64,000 bases of DNA from Toxorhynchites rutilus septentrionalis (lineage: Eukaryota; Arthropoda; Insecta; Diptera; Culicidae), in contig NC_073746.1 in NCBI RefSeq assembly GCF_029784135.1, positions 105,795,661 through 105,859,660 on the forward strand, written 5' to 3'. Positions 31,560 through 43,945 of the stretch are shown here, piece after piece. The notes under the pieces were generated by a model. The model was not told where the DNA came from. It was given only the letters and a program-made list of their open reading frames with translations, and searched no databases. Within the stretch, counting starts at the first letter, position 1. Each line of letters starts with the position of its first letter. The position numbers and the translations under genes were made by a program.

Positions 31560-32199
31560 ATCCCTCCCTCATGCTTCCTATCACCAGATTAGTTTCGTTA
31601 AAAACAATAAAATAATAAAAAATATTAAAAATTCATTTCAGTACTGAAATAATATTGTGGGACGATTGTGGCAGTTTTGCGAAAATCTTCTATCAAGGGT
31701 TTTATGACAATGAAGCGATAAATACGATTTTTTTGTCCGAATAAACCCGTATTTCCTACAGGTTCTAGAAAAAAGGTCCTCAAATATTGTTTCACAGTAA
31801 TGTTCGAGTGGTTGGAAACGTTATATTGATCTGCTCGAATGATAGGATTTCTAAATGGTTTATTTCGTCATTTTATGAACTGCATATAAATAATGCACGA
31901 AGCTTTAAAAGTTATTTTATTTATCAAGCATCGGAATGGGTGAAAAAATCATTTTAAGTAAATGAAATCCGATATTCGTAAAATAAAATGATTTTACAGG
32001 ATCCAGTTTTCTTCCAGTTTTTTGAAAAATACTATTGGCAGCCCTGTCTGTACCTCAAATACACCGGTCCTTGTCCTTGAATGAAGTTAGCACAAAATCC
32101 TCACTTCACTTTGCATGCTAACGTGCTCAAATCTAGCCGATAACAATTGAACTTGGGCTAAGAAAAACGGGAGTATCCCGCCAAAATCCAACACTCTTT

Positions 32200-32372
32200 C
32201 ACACTCCATCTTTCGCTCTCGGAACCGAGAGCGGCACGGGTTCAACAGAAAGGTGCGTGAGATTGTCTCTCACTGTCTCTCACAGTCCTTCCCACGCGCA
32301 GATCGATTCAGCTTCGAGAGCACCGGAGTGATGTATTTACAGCTATACATTGACTCCCGCCGATTTTCGTTC
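32200..32372 (+). promoter_or_regulatory. Candidate promoter of the sugar transporter gene
   Basis: Transposon-derived sequence gives way here to a less AT-rich stretch with CT/GA-rich runs (GTCTCTCACTGTCTCTCAC) and ends in an arthropod initiator TCAGTC at 32371. No TATA box sits at the right distance. This is inferred from position relative to the coding exons. Confidence 0.3.
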
Positions 32373-32484
32373 AGTCCAATATTCACGATCAGCTGAAGTC
32401 AGGTGTTTTGGAGCTCTGGACGTGTAGATCCTCGTAGATGTTTACCAACAGAATGAGCTATTCGATTGAGCATCAGAGAAGAAA
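32373..32484 (+). other. Possible 5' UTR exon of the transporter
   Basis: From the initiator at 32371-32376 to a donor-like AAA|GTGAGC at 32485. It would be joined to the acceptor TTTTCAG at 33431, just before the ATG exon. There is no transcript evidence; boundaries are guesses from splice-site quality. Confidence 0.25.
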
Positions 32485-33447
32485 GTGAGCATTGTTTGAG
32501 CTGAGGTTTGTAACTGTTCGTTGACCCTTAATTCTGTCATTGGCAAGGTAATAAAAACTATGAACATTCAGCCATGAAGTGATTAAATCAATAAAAACAT
32601 ATCTCGAATCGAATGATTAATCAGAAACCAATCAGTGATCAATGATGCAACTAAAATTCACAAGTGTTCGTGGATATGAAGGGGTTTGCTGGATGCAAAT
32701 GAATGTAAGAGAAGCAGTGGCATTGATTGGTTTAAGTTATTTTTAGGGGACCAAAGCGGTTTAGTGTAGATGGTTGAGTGTGAATGTTGCGGCATAACTT
32801 ATTCTGCAATCTCCAAAAAGGTCAAGCAATAAGTTGGAGCCAGTAAAAATCCGCGGTTCGATATTCTAGTTACAGTTGGGGGCAGTTTTAGTCGTGAAGG
32901 GTCAGCGAAATCTGTTTCCAAATCTTAAAGTTTATTCTGTAGTGAAATTTCGTTGTCAGAAAATGTCAATCATGATCATAAATGCACTAAATAATTTATT
33001 AAAATATTGTGATTGATTTGTGATGTTCAGTAGTAAAACTCAACAATGTCCACGCGTACCTATCTATCGCATGAAATCATATAATCAAAACAAAAAGCGG
33101 AAATGTACCCCCCGAGGATTTGATTATAAACTATCCCGTAGGAATCTTATCAGCTGTTTTGATTATTATTGGCAATGGAAGTAAATTGCATCAATGCTGT
33201 TATCGATAACGTATTGCTTGACAATACACGGCAAATGTTCAACGCCACAGTCAATCCATGCCGATTTATTGATAATTGTAATCATAACATCTACACAATT
33301 ATGTTTGTCTGATTTCCGCTCCCATTGCAATGACTTCGCTGATTGATTTTGGACAGCAAAATAAGCCACGAGTGTTTTCGACTGCAGATCGAAAAAAAGC
33401 TCACAATCTTATCACACTTCTTCATTTTCAGTTGAGTCGACACCAAG

Positions 33448-36400
33448 ATGCTGAACAGTACGAATGGGAAGCGTTCGATATCGTCGGGTGCTACAAGCGC
33501 TATCGGCGAAGAAGACGTATACCGACAGCTTACAATTAAGAACAATCTGCACTCGATAACACCGTCACCGGGTTCTACCAAGGGTTACGACGAGGAGAAA
33601 TCGAATGGATTACACGGATCAATTGGTGAACTTGTTCGTGCTGCCAGCAACCGCTGTAATCGCATGCAGGTAAATGGGGTGATTCATTTTCACACTACAT
33701 TCGCGATGTTTTGAACACATCGTGTTTGAGAGTGCATTCATTTGAAATACCAAGGGTTTTTCTCTGCTACATGCACTATGCATGCAATTTCGATGATACT
33801 AGTGGTTATCATTTTAACTGATAGTTTTTACCGAAATATGTTTACAAAATATGATTTGCATTTTGGATTTAAAATTTATTTTGTTTTAGATAACCATGAG
33901 TGTCCTGGCAACACTAACCGTCCTATCGTCTGGTATGGGATTAGGCTATTCAGCGATTACACTTCATACACTGACGAAGGAAGATGATCCGATGCGATTG
34001 AATCCCGAACAAGCATCATGGTTTGGTAAGTAATATCGCACACGAAGATTATGCACTATCATTGCACCTGTTCGATATTTCCACCGGCCGAAAGGGTCTT
34101 GCTATTTATGCTTTCAACAAGGGTGAATTCTTAAAATAACATATAGTAAAGAGTCGACGGCACCAGTGGTTGTGTGGTTAGCGTAACAGCCGCGTAAACG
34201 CGTTTTTCTCGAAACCATGGCGTTTTAAATTTTGGATCCGCACTCCTTACGCAAATACGTAGGTCAACTAATTGGCTTGTAAATTTTAACGGAGCATCAG
34301 ACAAACCTGGGACAAAAACTACAGTAAAGTAGACATCCCAGAGAACATTTTGAGTCAGAAATATTTTTTAAATTTTCCATCAGGAGGAGAGTGATGCCAC
34401 TAAAAAGGCGACCAAAAGAGTATCGGCCTAAGGCGCACAAACAGTCTCTTGGTGACACCGCTCATCAGCGCTTTCATGATGAACTTCACCACAACAGCGA
34501 CAACATGCTCCAATCGTTCAATTATAACTGAGTGGATTCCCGAGCGGCGCTCGCTTATATACCGATTAGTGATTTCAATAACCTGTTTGAAAGCAATTTT
34601 AAGACTATTGAAACAAGTTTTTGGATCAAAAAGTAACAAGTATTTTATCTTTCGAATGAAGTGTTTAATATACCAATTCGTTCAGTTGTTTAGGAGCTTC
34701 TTCTTCTTCTTCAATGGCACTAACGTTCCTAGAGGAACTTCGCCGTCGTAACGTAGTATTACTTGCGTCATTTTTATTAGTACTTAGTTGAGATTTCTAT
34801 GCCAAATAACACGCCTTGAATGCATTCTGAGTGGCAAGCTCTAGAATACGCGTGATCACAGTGCATGTCGGAGGAAATTTCTTTGACGAAAAATTCCCCT
34901 AACCAGAACGGGAATCGAACCCGAACACCCGGCATGTTAGTTATGACGCTAACTACTCGGCCACGGGAGCACATTGTTTAGGAGCTATTAACGCTCAAAA
35001 TCTCGGTCTCCAGCGTAACGGTTTCGTTTTCGAAGCTTTGATTACCGGGTTGTAACGGTATAGAAAAGAAAGACGTAGTCATACGTCAAAAATCGCGGAA
35101 ATCACATACTTTTTAATGATGTTCATAGTGTACTACCCCCTTAAGTGGATAATATGCTTTTGCTGAGAATACAGTATGTCATTTTTTTGGAACTTTTGGA
35201 GCTGTTTACTCGTTTTTCGTAGTTTTAACTCATCAACGGAATAAAGATCAGAGCCGTATAGGTGTGACGGTAAAAAAGATATCGTTAACTCTATGGAGTG
35301 ATCATTACGATGCTGTGAAACCAATTTATGCGAACTTCGATGGGATGATCACAGTCATTGCTGCCAACGCGCCCCTAATTTAAGCTACCGTTTAATCAGC
35401 CAATGGCTGTGATACGTATTTATACCTTTTCTGGATTATAACTAGAGATGAAACGGATATCCGGTATCTGGCCGGATAGCAAATATTGGCCAGATACCGG
35501 ATATTAGAAAAATATCAATAAATTCTCAATAAAACAAGATAAATCATATGTTTTCAAAATTAGATCAATATTAATATGTAACATTAAATCATTAACACTG
35601 TTACTTTTATTATGAATTATCTAACCGATCGATTACGCTTTGCTTCGTACACCAGCCAAACGATGATCATTTTTCGGACAAACCATGATCATAATTTCCC
35701 TTTGAAGAAAACCGTTCAAAATACATAAAAATTTTAATAATTTGAACACCTTTGGGGCTGTCCACATACATGTGGACAGAAAAGCATGATTTTAGACACC
35801 AACCCCCCCCCCCCCCCCCAGTGGACAAGTGTGGACATTTCTTGTACCCCTTCTCCTTATTGTCCACATGGACATTTCTCCAGTTTTTAAAAAAATATAT
35901 ATTTGTTTTCACAAAAATTCCATTCTAAGCTTGTTTCTATTTTTTATTCCATGTTTTTTTTTTATAAATATGATAGTCTTATTAATAGCTACGGTTCGTT
36001 TTAAAATTTTTTCAACAGTGTCTGGGAAGCTCATTATTTTCCTACAAATTCCATTTACGGTATCTCCATTTATATATCTCCATATAATATCACTACTCTT
36101 GAGTATTTTTATTAAAGCTGGTTGGCTGTTTGGGTTGTAAAAAATTCAGACAATGAAATCAAGCACATTGTTTGAAACAGTTGTTGGCATTTATCGAAGA
36201 AAAGCGAATCTCGACACAATACAATAAACAATAAAAAAACGATGTTGAATCAGCGTTGTAAAGTTGTAATGTATTGCTAGTTTTAGATCGTTCAACATAC
36301 CCGAATTGTCGCTCAAACACAACTGATCCGCAGATTCATAAATAAAATTAGTTTACTATTCGAGTTAACTGCTAAAACTTTGTGCTGCGTTTTTAGGAAG

Positions 36401-39400
36401 GGATAATTACAATGGATTCGTGGATTGAACACACCTTGAAAATAAAACATTATTAATCAAAACTTCCATTTCCGTATCAATTAACACCAAGTCAAAATTT
36501 TTATTCCTTTTTGTTAAATTTAAAATTGGTTTTGAACCTGCTAATCTAATCGAAAGTATTTTGTCTCAAAACCCGGAAGTCACGACCAGATGTGGACATT
36601 CTTTGTTTCCTCGTCAAAAAACTGGTCACGGCGCTTTTTACGTTATACAATGAGTTGAAGTTACACCAGGAATCTTAACAGTTGATAATCTGAAGATGCA
36701 ATATCTGGTAAGTATAGTGGGTGGAGTCTTAGAAGCGTCCTGAAAACGTTCTGGATCGTTGAATTTAATATGTTCAGACTTATTGTATACAGATTTCCCT
36801 CCAGTCACATCAGTCCCAGACCATGACTTCAGTCGAAAACCTACTTCGGGGTTCTATTCACTTGCCCAAGCCTTTTTCAATTCTACATCATTGTGAATGA
36901 CTTGCCTTTCGCAATTCGCTACAAATATTTATTTTCGTTGCGTTTATCATACAGATTGCAGATTGAGATGCGTTTCTTCAAATGTTTTTTGGTAAAAAAC
37001 CCTTATTCCAGAATCCGGTCGGATTTGAAATTAGCACAATGTTGCATTCTTTAATCTGATCGAGTTAAATTCTATCGGGTTGTGCAAATGTTGCAACTGA
37101 AGAGGTCGGTTGATCGTTTGATTAATTCAAATAATCGAATATCTACAATTTTAATCGAGGAATTTTGTATCGAATAATGAAAAATTAAAATATGAATGCA
37201 TCGAATAATTATCACAGTAATAACGATTAATGAAAAAAAGAACCAATTTTTCAAAAAAAGTACGAGGGCTCATCGGACCATAAGTACTTGGCCTCATCGC
37301 CCGATGGTGTCATTATCGCAAGAGAGATTACTTATCGTGTAGTACATTCTCGTAAACGGCTACTGTCAAAATTTCAGCCGAATCGGACTCGTAGTTTGGT
37401 TTTGACCGTATGTGAAAGCCAGCGTGTCCGTGGATTTTAGAAAAATGGAAAAAATTAAAATTCCGCTGTCGCCACGGCCAAATTGGTCGAATTGCACTAC
37501 GAACTGCTGCTCCATCCACCGTATTCTCCAGATTTGGCCCCGTGCGACTTTTATTTCCAAACTTGAAAAAGTCACTTGCCGGGCAGAAATTTGAATCGAA
37601 TGAGGAGGTCATCGCCGCCACGGAGGTCTACTTTGCAGACCTCGAGAAAACGTATTTTTCAGATGGATTAAAGAAGTTGGAGCATCGCTGAGTCAAGTGT
37701 ATCGAGCTAAAACGAGACTATGTTGAGATAAAATAAATCGCCACTTTTCCAATTTTGTTCTTGTAGGCGAAGTACTTATCGGACTGCCCTCGTACATTGC
37801 AAAATTTGTTTAGCCGTTTTGACGAAATACATCCAATATGGTAAATAATTTAGGGGAACTGGGTGGAAGCCCGTCACTGAGGGTAAGACCGGCATCTCAT
37901 GAGTTTTACTAGAAAACTCTAATTAACTATGTTTTTGAACACTCCACATGTTAGTATCTATTCTTTCAGAGGTTTTAAATCAAATCCAACCTACCGTGAT
38001 TCGCCAAACGTTAAAATATTGATAAAAACGAACGCGAGTGTCGATGATGTGCAACCGGATGTAATTTTTCGGTAGTGGAATTTATGTTTTTATTCTTGAA
38101 TGATCCTTTTTCGTTGTTCTACAGTTTGTCCCCTGGATTGTTAACTATCACTAGGATTCGAGTTGAATTGGGTGAAAGCAATAAATTAATAGAAAGACAA
38201 TCTCCTTGAAAAATGTATGCTGTTGGAGTAAGACCGTTCCTCTTTGAGTGGAGTAAGCCCGGGATGATCTCCAGTTAGTTGAAGGTTATTGGGATGCCTC
38301 GCAGCTCTCAAGTGGTTCCCAGGAGAACTTTACCCTTGCAAAAGAGGCTATCGTTGGTAGAGTTTCTGTCAATCGTGCTTCCAAGTCTTTCCACCGCGCT
38401 GGTTGGTGAACTCTGTTTTTATGTCAACTTTGAAATTTGACTATTACTTGAAAAATTGCCGTTTAAAATCACTGATATAACTTATATCTCATGGAAAATA
38501 ATCTAGACAATGGGTACTTTCACTTATGGGCCGGGCTTACCCCCAGTCCCTCTAAGGTTTTCTGTTATCGCGAATTACCAGTTTACCACCAACTGACACA
38601 TCGTGATGTCGATGATGAACTTTTGCAGCTTAGAGATAGTGAGATAGGCGGTGACGGTAGGTAGAGTGAGACAGCGAAAATCGTTCCATAAACCTGGTGG
38701 AAACACTCTAAATCGGACAAACCAACATCATTTACCCTACTTCTATCTGGCCGGAGACTGATTACACTTTTCTCAATTTGCGCCTTTCCTATTCCCATTG
38801 CGCAGACGCTATTTTCCTATCAGAAATGGTGATACACATTTGTACTGTTCCACTGCGTTACGGTTGAACTTTTATTGCTTTGAGGGAAGCTTTCAATCTG
38901 CAAGTAACATTTTTTCTTTTCCCGTTTAGCCTCTATCTGCACGATTGCTTGTCCGTTCGGTGGACTAATTTCAGGCTATTTACTTGACCGAATCGGGCGG
39001 AAATACACGCTGGTGCTTATCAACGTGCTTTCGATCGCGTCGTGGGGCTTGATAGCTATTTCGAGCAGCGATGACTTCGACCGGATGTACGCTCAAATAA
39101 TAAGCGCGCGTGTCATAATAGGTGAGAACATGTGTGGATCTATTCTATGTTATAAAGGTTAGTTTTTCTGCATTCACAGGTTTAGTGATAGGACTGGCCA
39201 GTGCTGCCGCTTCCATCTACTCCGCCGAAATTGCAACACCAAGGATGCGTGGTCGCCTAACGGTGCTAACGACCTTCCAGATTGCTGTGGGTGTACTCAT
39301 GATCTACACTTTCGGCTATTTGATCCCGGAAAATTTTCGCCTGGTTGCGGCAATTGCAGCTATATGTTGTGTTTGCTCCTTCCTGTTACTGATCCCTTTG

Positions 39401-40279
39401 CCCGAGTCTCCGGCATGGTTGATGACAAAAGCACGCGAGGAGGAAGCCGAACGATCGTTGAAAAAAATTCGCGGTTACGGAAGCTGTGGCACAACGATAC
39501 CAGCTATAGAAAATGAACTGGCGCGTTTCAGGGACAATGTAAATACACAGAGAGCATCTGGGAAGGAACCGCTTTCAGTGATGATGAAACAGCCCCAAGT
39601 TTATAAACCACTTGTGTTGATCATAAGCTTCTTTGGGTTTCAACAGTTCTCCGGGACCTTCGTGATTATTGTATATGCGGCGAATGTTTCTTCAGAAGCT
39701 GGCGTGTCAATAGATCCATTCCTTTGTACCGTCCTAATAGGAGTCACTCGAGTCATCGCTACGATCCTGGTGGCCTATATTTTGGACACTTTGGGTAGGA
39801 AGCCACCGACAATATTCTCGGGAATTGGAATGGCCGCGTGTATGTTTGGTGTAGCGGCCTGTATTCATCACCCACCCTCCGAAAGTTTAAGTTGGATTCC
39901 AACAGTTTTGATAATATCCTACGTATTCACGGGTACTTTGGGTTTCATTACGATGCCGTTCTCTATGCTGGCTGAATTATTCCCTCAAAAGATAAGAGGA
40001 CCAGCATCGGGTGTGACCGTCTTCTCCGCTTACATGATGTCATTCATAATCATCAAGTTGTATCCTGCAATGATCGATACTATGGGAAGCTCGAATGTTT
40101 TCATTTTCTACGGAGTTGTATCACTGCTGGGAGTTATTTTTGTGTGGTATTTCTTGCCCGAGACGAAAGGCAAATCTCTCCAAGAGATAGAGGACTATTT
40201 CTGCAGCAAGTCATCAATCAAACTTCCAACTCAATTGACGGATGATGCCACCACGAAATTGTCTTCGTCAGCTGTGTAG
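33448..40279 (+). CDS. Facilitated trehalose/sugar transporter, Tret1-like (SLC2A family)
   Basis: Four coding exons join without frame error: 33448-33669, 33890-34025, 38930-39121 and 39180-40279, giving 549 aa. All introns are GT..AG with good sites (CAG|GTAAAT, G|GTAAGT, G|GTGAGA; acceptors TTTTAG, GTTTAG, TTCACAG). The product is a 12-helix major-facilitator sugar porter of the plasma membrane. A polar N-terminal tail (1-74) is followed by TM1 (about 75-98). Diagnostic motifs are DRIGRK at 139-144, YSAEIATPRMRG at 197-208, PESPAW at 258-263, QQFSG at 338-342, DTLGRK at 386-391, AELFPQKIRG at 448-457 and PETKGKSLQEIE at 510-521. In insects such proteins move trehalose or glucose between fat body, haemolymph and tissues; the substrate here is inferred. 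The ATG lies 16 bp after a splice acceptor, implying a 5' UTR exon upstream. The 4.9-kb third intron hosts several transposons. Confidence 0.92.
34195..34335 (+). repeat. Dispersed repeat in intron, copy of 23700-23842
   Basis: It contains CTCCTTACGCAAATACGTAG, AACGGAGCATCAGACAAACC and GGGACAAAAACTACAGTAAA, matching the 23.7 kb block at about 80%. A GTGGTTAGCGTAACAGCC string just upstream (about 34173) looks like the start of a tRNA-derived SINE, but no B box follows. Confidence 0.5.
34699..34973 (-). mobile_element. tRNA-derived SINE with perfect 13-bp TSD
   Basis: On the minus strand it begins TGTGCTCCCGTGGCCGAGTA. It carries a pol III A box (TGGCCGAGTAGT, 34952-34963) and B box (GGTTCGATTCC, 34911-34921) in tRNA-like spacing, then a tRNA-unrelated body and an (AAG)n tail at the left end. 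Perfect direct repeats TTGTTTAGGAGCT at 34686-34698 and 34974-34986 flank it. It lies antisense within intron 3 of the transporter gene. A second copy is at 46.9 kb. Confidence 0.9.
34987..37262. other. Intron 3 sequence with repeat fragments
   Basis: Contains a GACGTAGTCATACGTC palindrome (35072-35087) with the upstream GTAACGGTTTCGTTTTCGAAG motif. A decayed hAT transposase fragment on the minus strand (35133-35324) includes FLPSHLYGSD and ELKLRKTS. A hAT-like end TAGAGATGAAACGGATATCC is at 35444. A 10-bp-arm palindrome around CTGTCCACAT/ATGTGGACAG (35758-35779) sits just before a C17 tract (35803-35819). No exon is supported. Confidence 0.5.
37263..37792 (+). mobile_element. Internally deleted mariner in intron 3
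   Basis: TIRs CGAGGGCTCATCGGACCATA.. and, inverted from 37792, CGAGGGCAGTCCGATAAGTA.. both run into AAGTACTT (about 28 bp) and are flanked by the TA target on each side. After about 180 bp an ATGGAAAAAATTAAAATTCCG start is visible. The sequence then jumps to the late coding region, LLHPPYSPDLAPCDFYFQT (third catalytic Asp), ESNEEVIAATEVYFADLEKT and FSDGLKKLEHR. The middle, including DNA-binding and two Asp blocks, is deleted. It cannot move by itself but retains both ends. Confidence 0.9.
37851..38554. mobile_element. Non-autonomous TIR element in intron 3, 704 bp
   Basis: The left end TAGGGGAACTGGGTGGAAGC and the right end, inverted, TAGAGGGACTGGGGGTAAGC match at 16 of 20 and continue with CCG. 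GTAAGACCG/GTAAGCCCG boxes repeat inside. No transposase is seen. It ends about 375 bp before the splice acceptor of coding exon 3. Confidence 0.65.
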
Positions 40280-41004
40280 ACTCATCGTTAGATACCCGTA
40301 TAACACGCACTTAAGTGACTTAGTTGGAAGACATAAATGTGATCAAAATGAAGCTACTTAGAGATGACGTTTACTTTGATGAAACCGCGTTTTGCGCGGT
40401 TTTTCGGTATTGCGTGCCATAAACGGATATAAAAGAGCCGATTATTAGAGACGATATCGAGAATTGTCAATTAGCGCTCATGTGTTCTATAAATTAGTCG
40501 GCGAAACAACTTATCAATTAAAATTTATTTAATGGGGTTCATGTTGCCCAGAGAACCAGTTTGTGACACAGCTTATGCGGGCATATCATTCCAGTGGAAC
40601 GCAGTTGAATTACTGCAGACGGTAACAATGCTGTGATAGCGAAACACATCAATTAACACTACTGGTAGTTATTGGGTATAGTTATTGGTAGGCTTAAATA
40701 ATGTCGAATTTTATGAAAAGTTTACGACAATTATTCGAATCCTTATGTTTTAGTCCAGTAATTATCAATATTAACAGCAATATAAATGAGTAGTACTGAA
40801 GTGCGCTATCTTAGTTCTACGAAGAAGAAAGATGCTCATATATCAATAATATGGATTTGTATTAATATAAGTTTACTTAAATCTACAAACGTATAATAAA
40901 AATTAGCTCATCGAGAACGAGGATTATCAAACTATCGTGTTTTATTTCAGTAATTGTAAAACATCTTTCAATATGTTTGTGGATTAGCACTATTAAACTT
41001 CACG
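40280..41004 (+). other. 3' UTR and downstream region of transporter
   Basis: After the TAG at 40277 there is a hairpin with arms AACCGCG/CGCGGTT and a 5-nt loop (40383-40401). The clearest polyadenylation hexamer AATAAA lies at 40895-40900. Nothing else coding is seen. The extent of the UTR cannot be fixed from sequence alone. Confidence 0.4.
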
Positions 41005-41465
41005 CTAGAGGCGAATGAACTGAAAAGTTTAAAGCAAGTTTAGCAAATAAAATTTAAATTTGGAACTTTAACCCTTTGCGGTCGAATTCAATTTTCCCGG
41101 AACAACTTTTCAAGAGCCTAGCATAATTGCTTTTAGGTAGCGGAATTTATTTAAAATTTCAGCAGCGATAACAACTGCGTCCGTGCAGTTCCAAATCTTC
41201 GCGAAGACCTTTCGATCATCTCCAATTTATCCCCTTTCAATCCTTTTTTTCCCTTTTAATTTTCAAAAAAACAATTGAAGCTTTTGACCTTATTCAGGTT
41301 CCTTGGTAACTTTTCCATTGAAGCCGGTTTCCAATGCCGATGCCCTATCCCTCTTTCGCTACGATAAATAAATAAATAAATAAATAAAATAAATAAATAA
41401 ATAAATAAATAAACAAATAACTAAATATATAAATAAATATATTTCTTTCCTACTACTAAATAAAT
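41005..41465 (+). repeat. Tail-module copy, TTAA-type end and AAAT microsatellite
   Basis: GCTAGAGGCGAATGAACTGA (41005-41024) followed by AAAGTTTAAAGC is a copy of the recurrent retroelement 3' module. At about 41068 TTTAACCCTTTGCGGTCG resembles the left end of TTAA-type MITEs but has no visible partner. From 41366 to 41465 is an (AAAT)n microsatellite with a few interruptions. Confidence 0.55.
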
Positions 41466-41769
41466 AAATACAACAAGACTACACTACGAAAAAAATAACT
41501 CTTTGTGAAACACTAACCTGGGGGTCTGCGATTAACTGTTGATTTGGTTTATTACAAAAATTGGACTCATACGTCATCTTTTCTTACATATCCCAATACT
41601 ACATTTCTTTTTTTTTGTAATTTGCGAAACTACAGGAAAGTCAAACACAAATTGTGGACATTCACTGTTGGTTTCTCATATGACAATACAACACAAACAA
41701 ATATTTTACCAATTTTTGTCAATAGATAAGGTCCAAACCAACGGTTGGCCTTTTCACCAAACTCCATAT

Positions 41770-42445
41770 TGTAACCCAACGAAAACCAATCTGTGTTTCT
41801 GCTCGAGAACGGATCGTCCGGTTTAAGCTGTCTGTTTTGTTGTGTTCATTTTCACCCAACATCCCGTTCATGCGGCGAGAAAAATCGGAAAAGTGAAGTA
41901 ATATTCGAAAAAGTGATTTCCCATATGCTCTACATATCGTATGTGCTGTTAGTCGAATTGGAATTTGCATTGAGGCATATAGCATCGTGTTCGGTTGAGT
42001 TTCAAGCGAAAATGGAAACAGGTTGAATAAACACCTAAAAAGTAAAAATTATAGTAGAGAATTACCTTTTCCATTTCAAACATGTTTTCTCTATAATAAT
42101 GTAACATGTATTTTCTGGTGTGAAAAATGGTATATTGTGTTCGCTAATGATAATTATCTTATATTATATTGGTGAGTTTTTTTTCTTTATTCCATCCATA
42201 CATAACTCAGAATTCATCTCGCCCATCTCATTCCTTTTCGGCATTTTCTATTGTGGTATGCACCATCCAGTGACTAATCGCCATCCTTTTGTCATCATCA
42301 TTGTAAACAATTCATTATCAAAGAGTTAAACGATGTAATTCTTGAAACATATCCAAAATTAGCATGCGACAGGATCCTACGCATGCCTAACGGAATCCTA
42401 CGTCAGCTATGCGGTCGTGTTTCGAACAAAACCCGTCTGTGACTT
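41770..42445 (+). repeat. Dispersed repeat, inverted partner of 47285-47970
   Basis: Landmarks in order are GTCTGTTTTGTTGTGTTCAT, GCGGCGAGAAAAATCGG, a TTACCTTTTCCATTTCA block, ATTATCTTATATTATATTGG, CATCGTTTAACTCTTTG (reverse) and CCTACGTCAGCTATGCGGTC. All recur inverted and in order at 47285-47970. No coding is conserved between them; small frames such as 42120-42329 are not shared. The right end carries the half-palindrome CCTACGTC. Confidence 0.65.
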
Positions 42446-43454
42446 TTTACTTTTTTTTTATTTAACACGTTCACTCTGGCACTTGTCATCAAAGGGTCGC
42501 ACAAGTCTGATTCATCGGGTGGCGTTCACTACCGCTATGCATTTGATTTTGCTATCATAAACTTTTGATTAACTCTACATATTTGCCTCTCTGTGTGCAC
42601 GCATAACACGCGTGTTAACGATGACGTTGACGTTGGCGTTGGCTTTGTCTTTTGACCGTTGACGTTTGCGTGTGCATTTGTATGGGCACTTTCTTGGTCT
42701 AACTCCAAACGCGTCTAAGTTCTTCCACCTCTAGCATTATCTCCCACTCGCTCAATTCCTATCTACTCACTATAAAACTTTTTTTATTTTTTCAATTTTT
42801 CGCGCCCCATATGTTAACACTATCATTTACGAACGTATTGTGAGATTTCATGCTATCCGGTCTTTTAGTACCATTTTATCCCAAATAATTAAATTTTGTT
42901 GACAAATCATAGAACAAGGTTCATTTGTATGTGTTGAAACGCAAATGAAATTAATAAAATTAAGCATTAATGTTCAACAGTCCGAAACAGCAAAAAATTA
43001 GGTGTTTTCACGCCACAAAAGTATTTCACTGACAATAACAATGACCAATGTAACGATAAAATATTTTTCAACTGATGATTCTTGTAGGAAATTTTCTCGA
43101 TTTCATCGTTTAACTTCTTGAGACAGTTCATACTTCTCTATTTATCTATACCGATCTTAATAATTTTTTTTAGTTTGTTGAACCCCATAGTTTGCTAAAT
43201 GAAACACAAGTATAAAAATGTTTGGACTTGAGTTAATCTGATAAATCAAAGTTCTATGTTTGTAATTTGACAACGTTTCGAAATACCTCATTTTAAAATG
43301 CTTGTTTCTCATAAATTATAGAATAAAACCTAGGTCCACAGCTCTGCAAACAAGTATTCAATTATTCATTCAATGGTGTGTAGACATTGAAGTTTTACTG
43401 GGTACGTGCAGAGATATCTCAAGAAACATAAAAATTAAATTCGTTTCAAAGAAT
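42446..43454. other. Intergenic, no supported gene
   Basis: TTTAACACGTTCACTCTGGC at about 42464 resembles a TTAA-type element left end like that at 799, but no right end was found. GACGTTGACGTTGGCGTTGG near 42625 is a short GTTGRC repeat. Otherwise AT-rich. Confidence 0.4.
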
Positions 43455-43593
43455 TCATATTATAACTAGTGTTTGTTCAGATAAAGTTATAAATTGTTTC
43501 CCAAAATTTGGTTCTTTGGTGCATAATCTCATGGAATGGGTCAATATTATATTACTGAGAAGTTCAACTTTTCTGTAACACCGTGCGCGTTAT
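43455..43593 (+). repeat. 139-bp direct repeat shared with 46025-46165
   Basis: Starts ATAACTAGTGTTTGTTCAGA and ends TTCTGTAACACCGTGCGCGT. The copy at 46025 has the same order and strand with about 90% identity and ends at the same base. It is probably a terminal fragment of an unknown element. Confidence 0.65.
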
Positions 43594-43945
43594 ATTAGAT
43601 TGGGAAAAATAATACCTTATTTTTAGGTGAAGTTCAAATCATATTTGAATATGCTTCGGATTGTCCGATTTGGGTCAAATATGCACCGTTGTTGAAAAAT
43701 TTGTTGCTCTTCTAAAAATAGCTTCATAATGCCTCTCTCATAGTAATCTTGGTGTTTATTGGCGGGAAACTCTAGCAATCGATTTTTACAGTCTTCTCTC
43801 GATCCCAATTTCTTATCACTCAGGAAGTTCTGCAATGCGAGTAAAAGGTGATAATCGTTTGGTACCAGGTCTGGACTATATGGTGGATGCATTAAAACAT
43901 TCCAATCAAGCACCTGGAATCTCTGGCGAGCCACTATAGACATGC
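43594..43945 (-). pseudogene. mariner transposase relic, C-terminal
   Basis: The minus-strand frame of 106 codons (43943-43623) reads LDWNVLMHPPYSPDLVPNDYHLLLALQNFLSDKKL, matching the third Asp block of mariner (HPPYSPDLAPxDYHLFxxLQNxL). It continues with SREDCKNRLLEF and YYERGIMKLFLEEQQI, the degraded C-terminal end. Second-Asp and N-terminal parts are not readable upstream. The downstream flank GATTGGGAAAAATAATA may be the eroded TIR. Confidence 0.8.

Noticed and set aside
34699..34973. True tRNA gene at the A/B boxes
   Set aside because: The acceptor stem does not close, the body continues into unrelated sequence with an (AAG)n tail, and a 13-bp target duplication marks it as a SINE.
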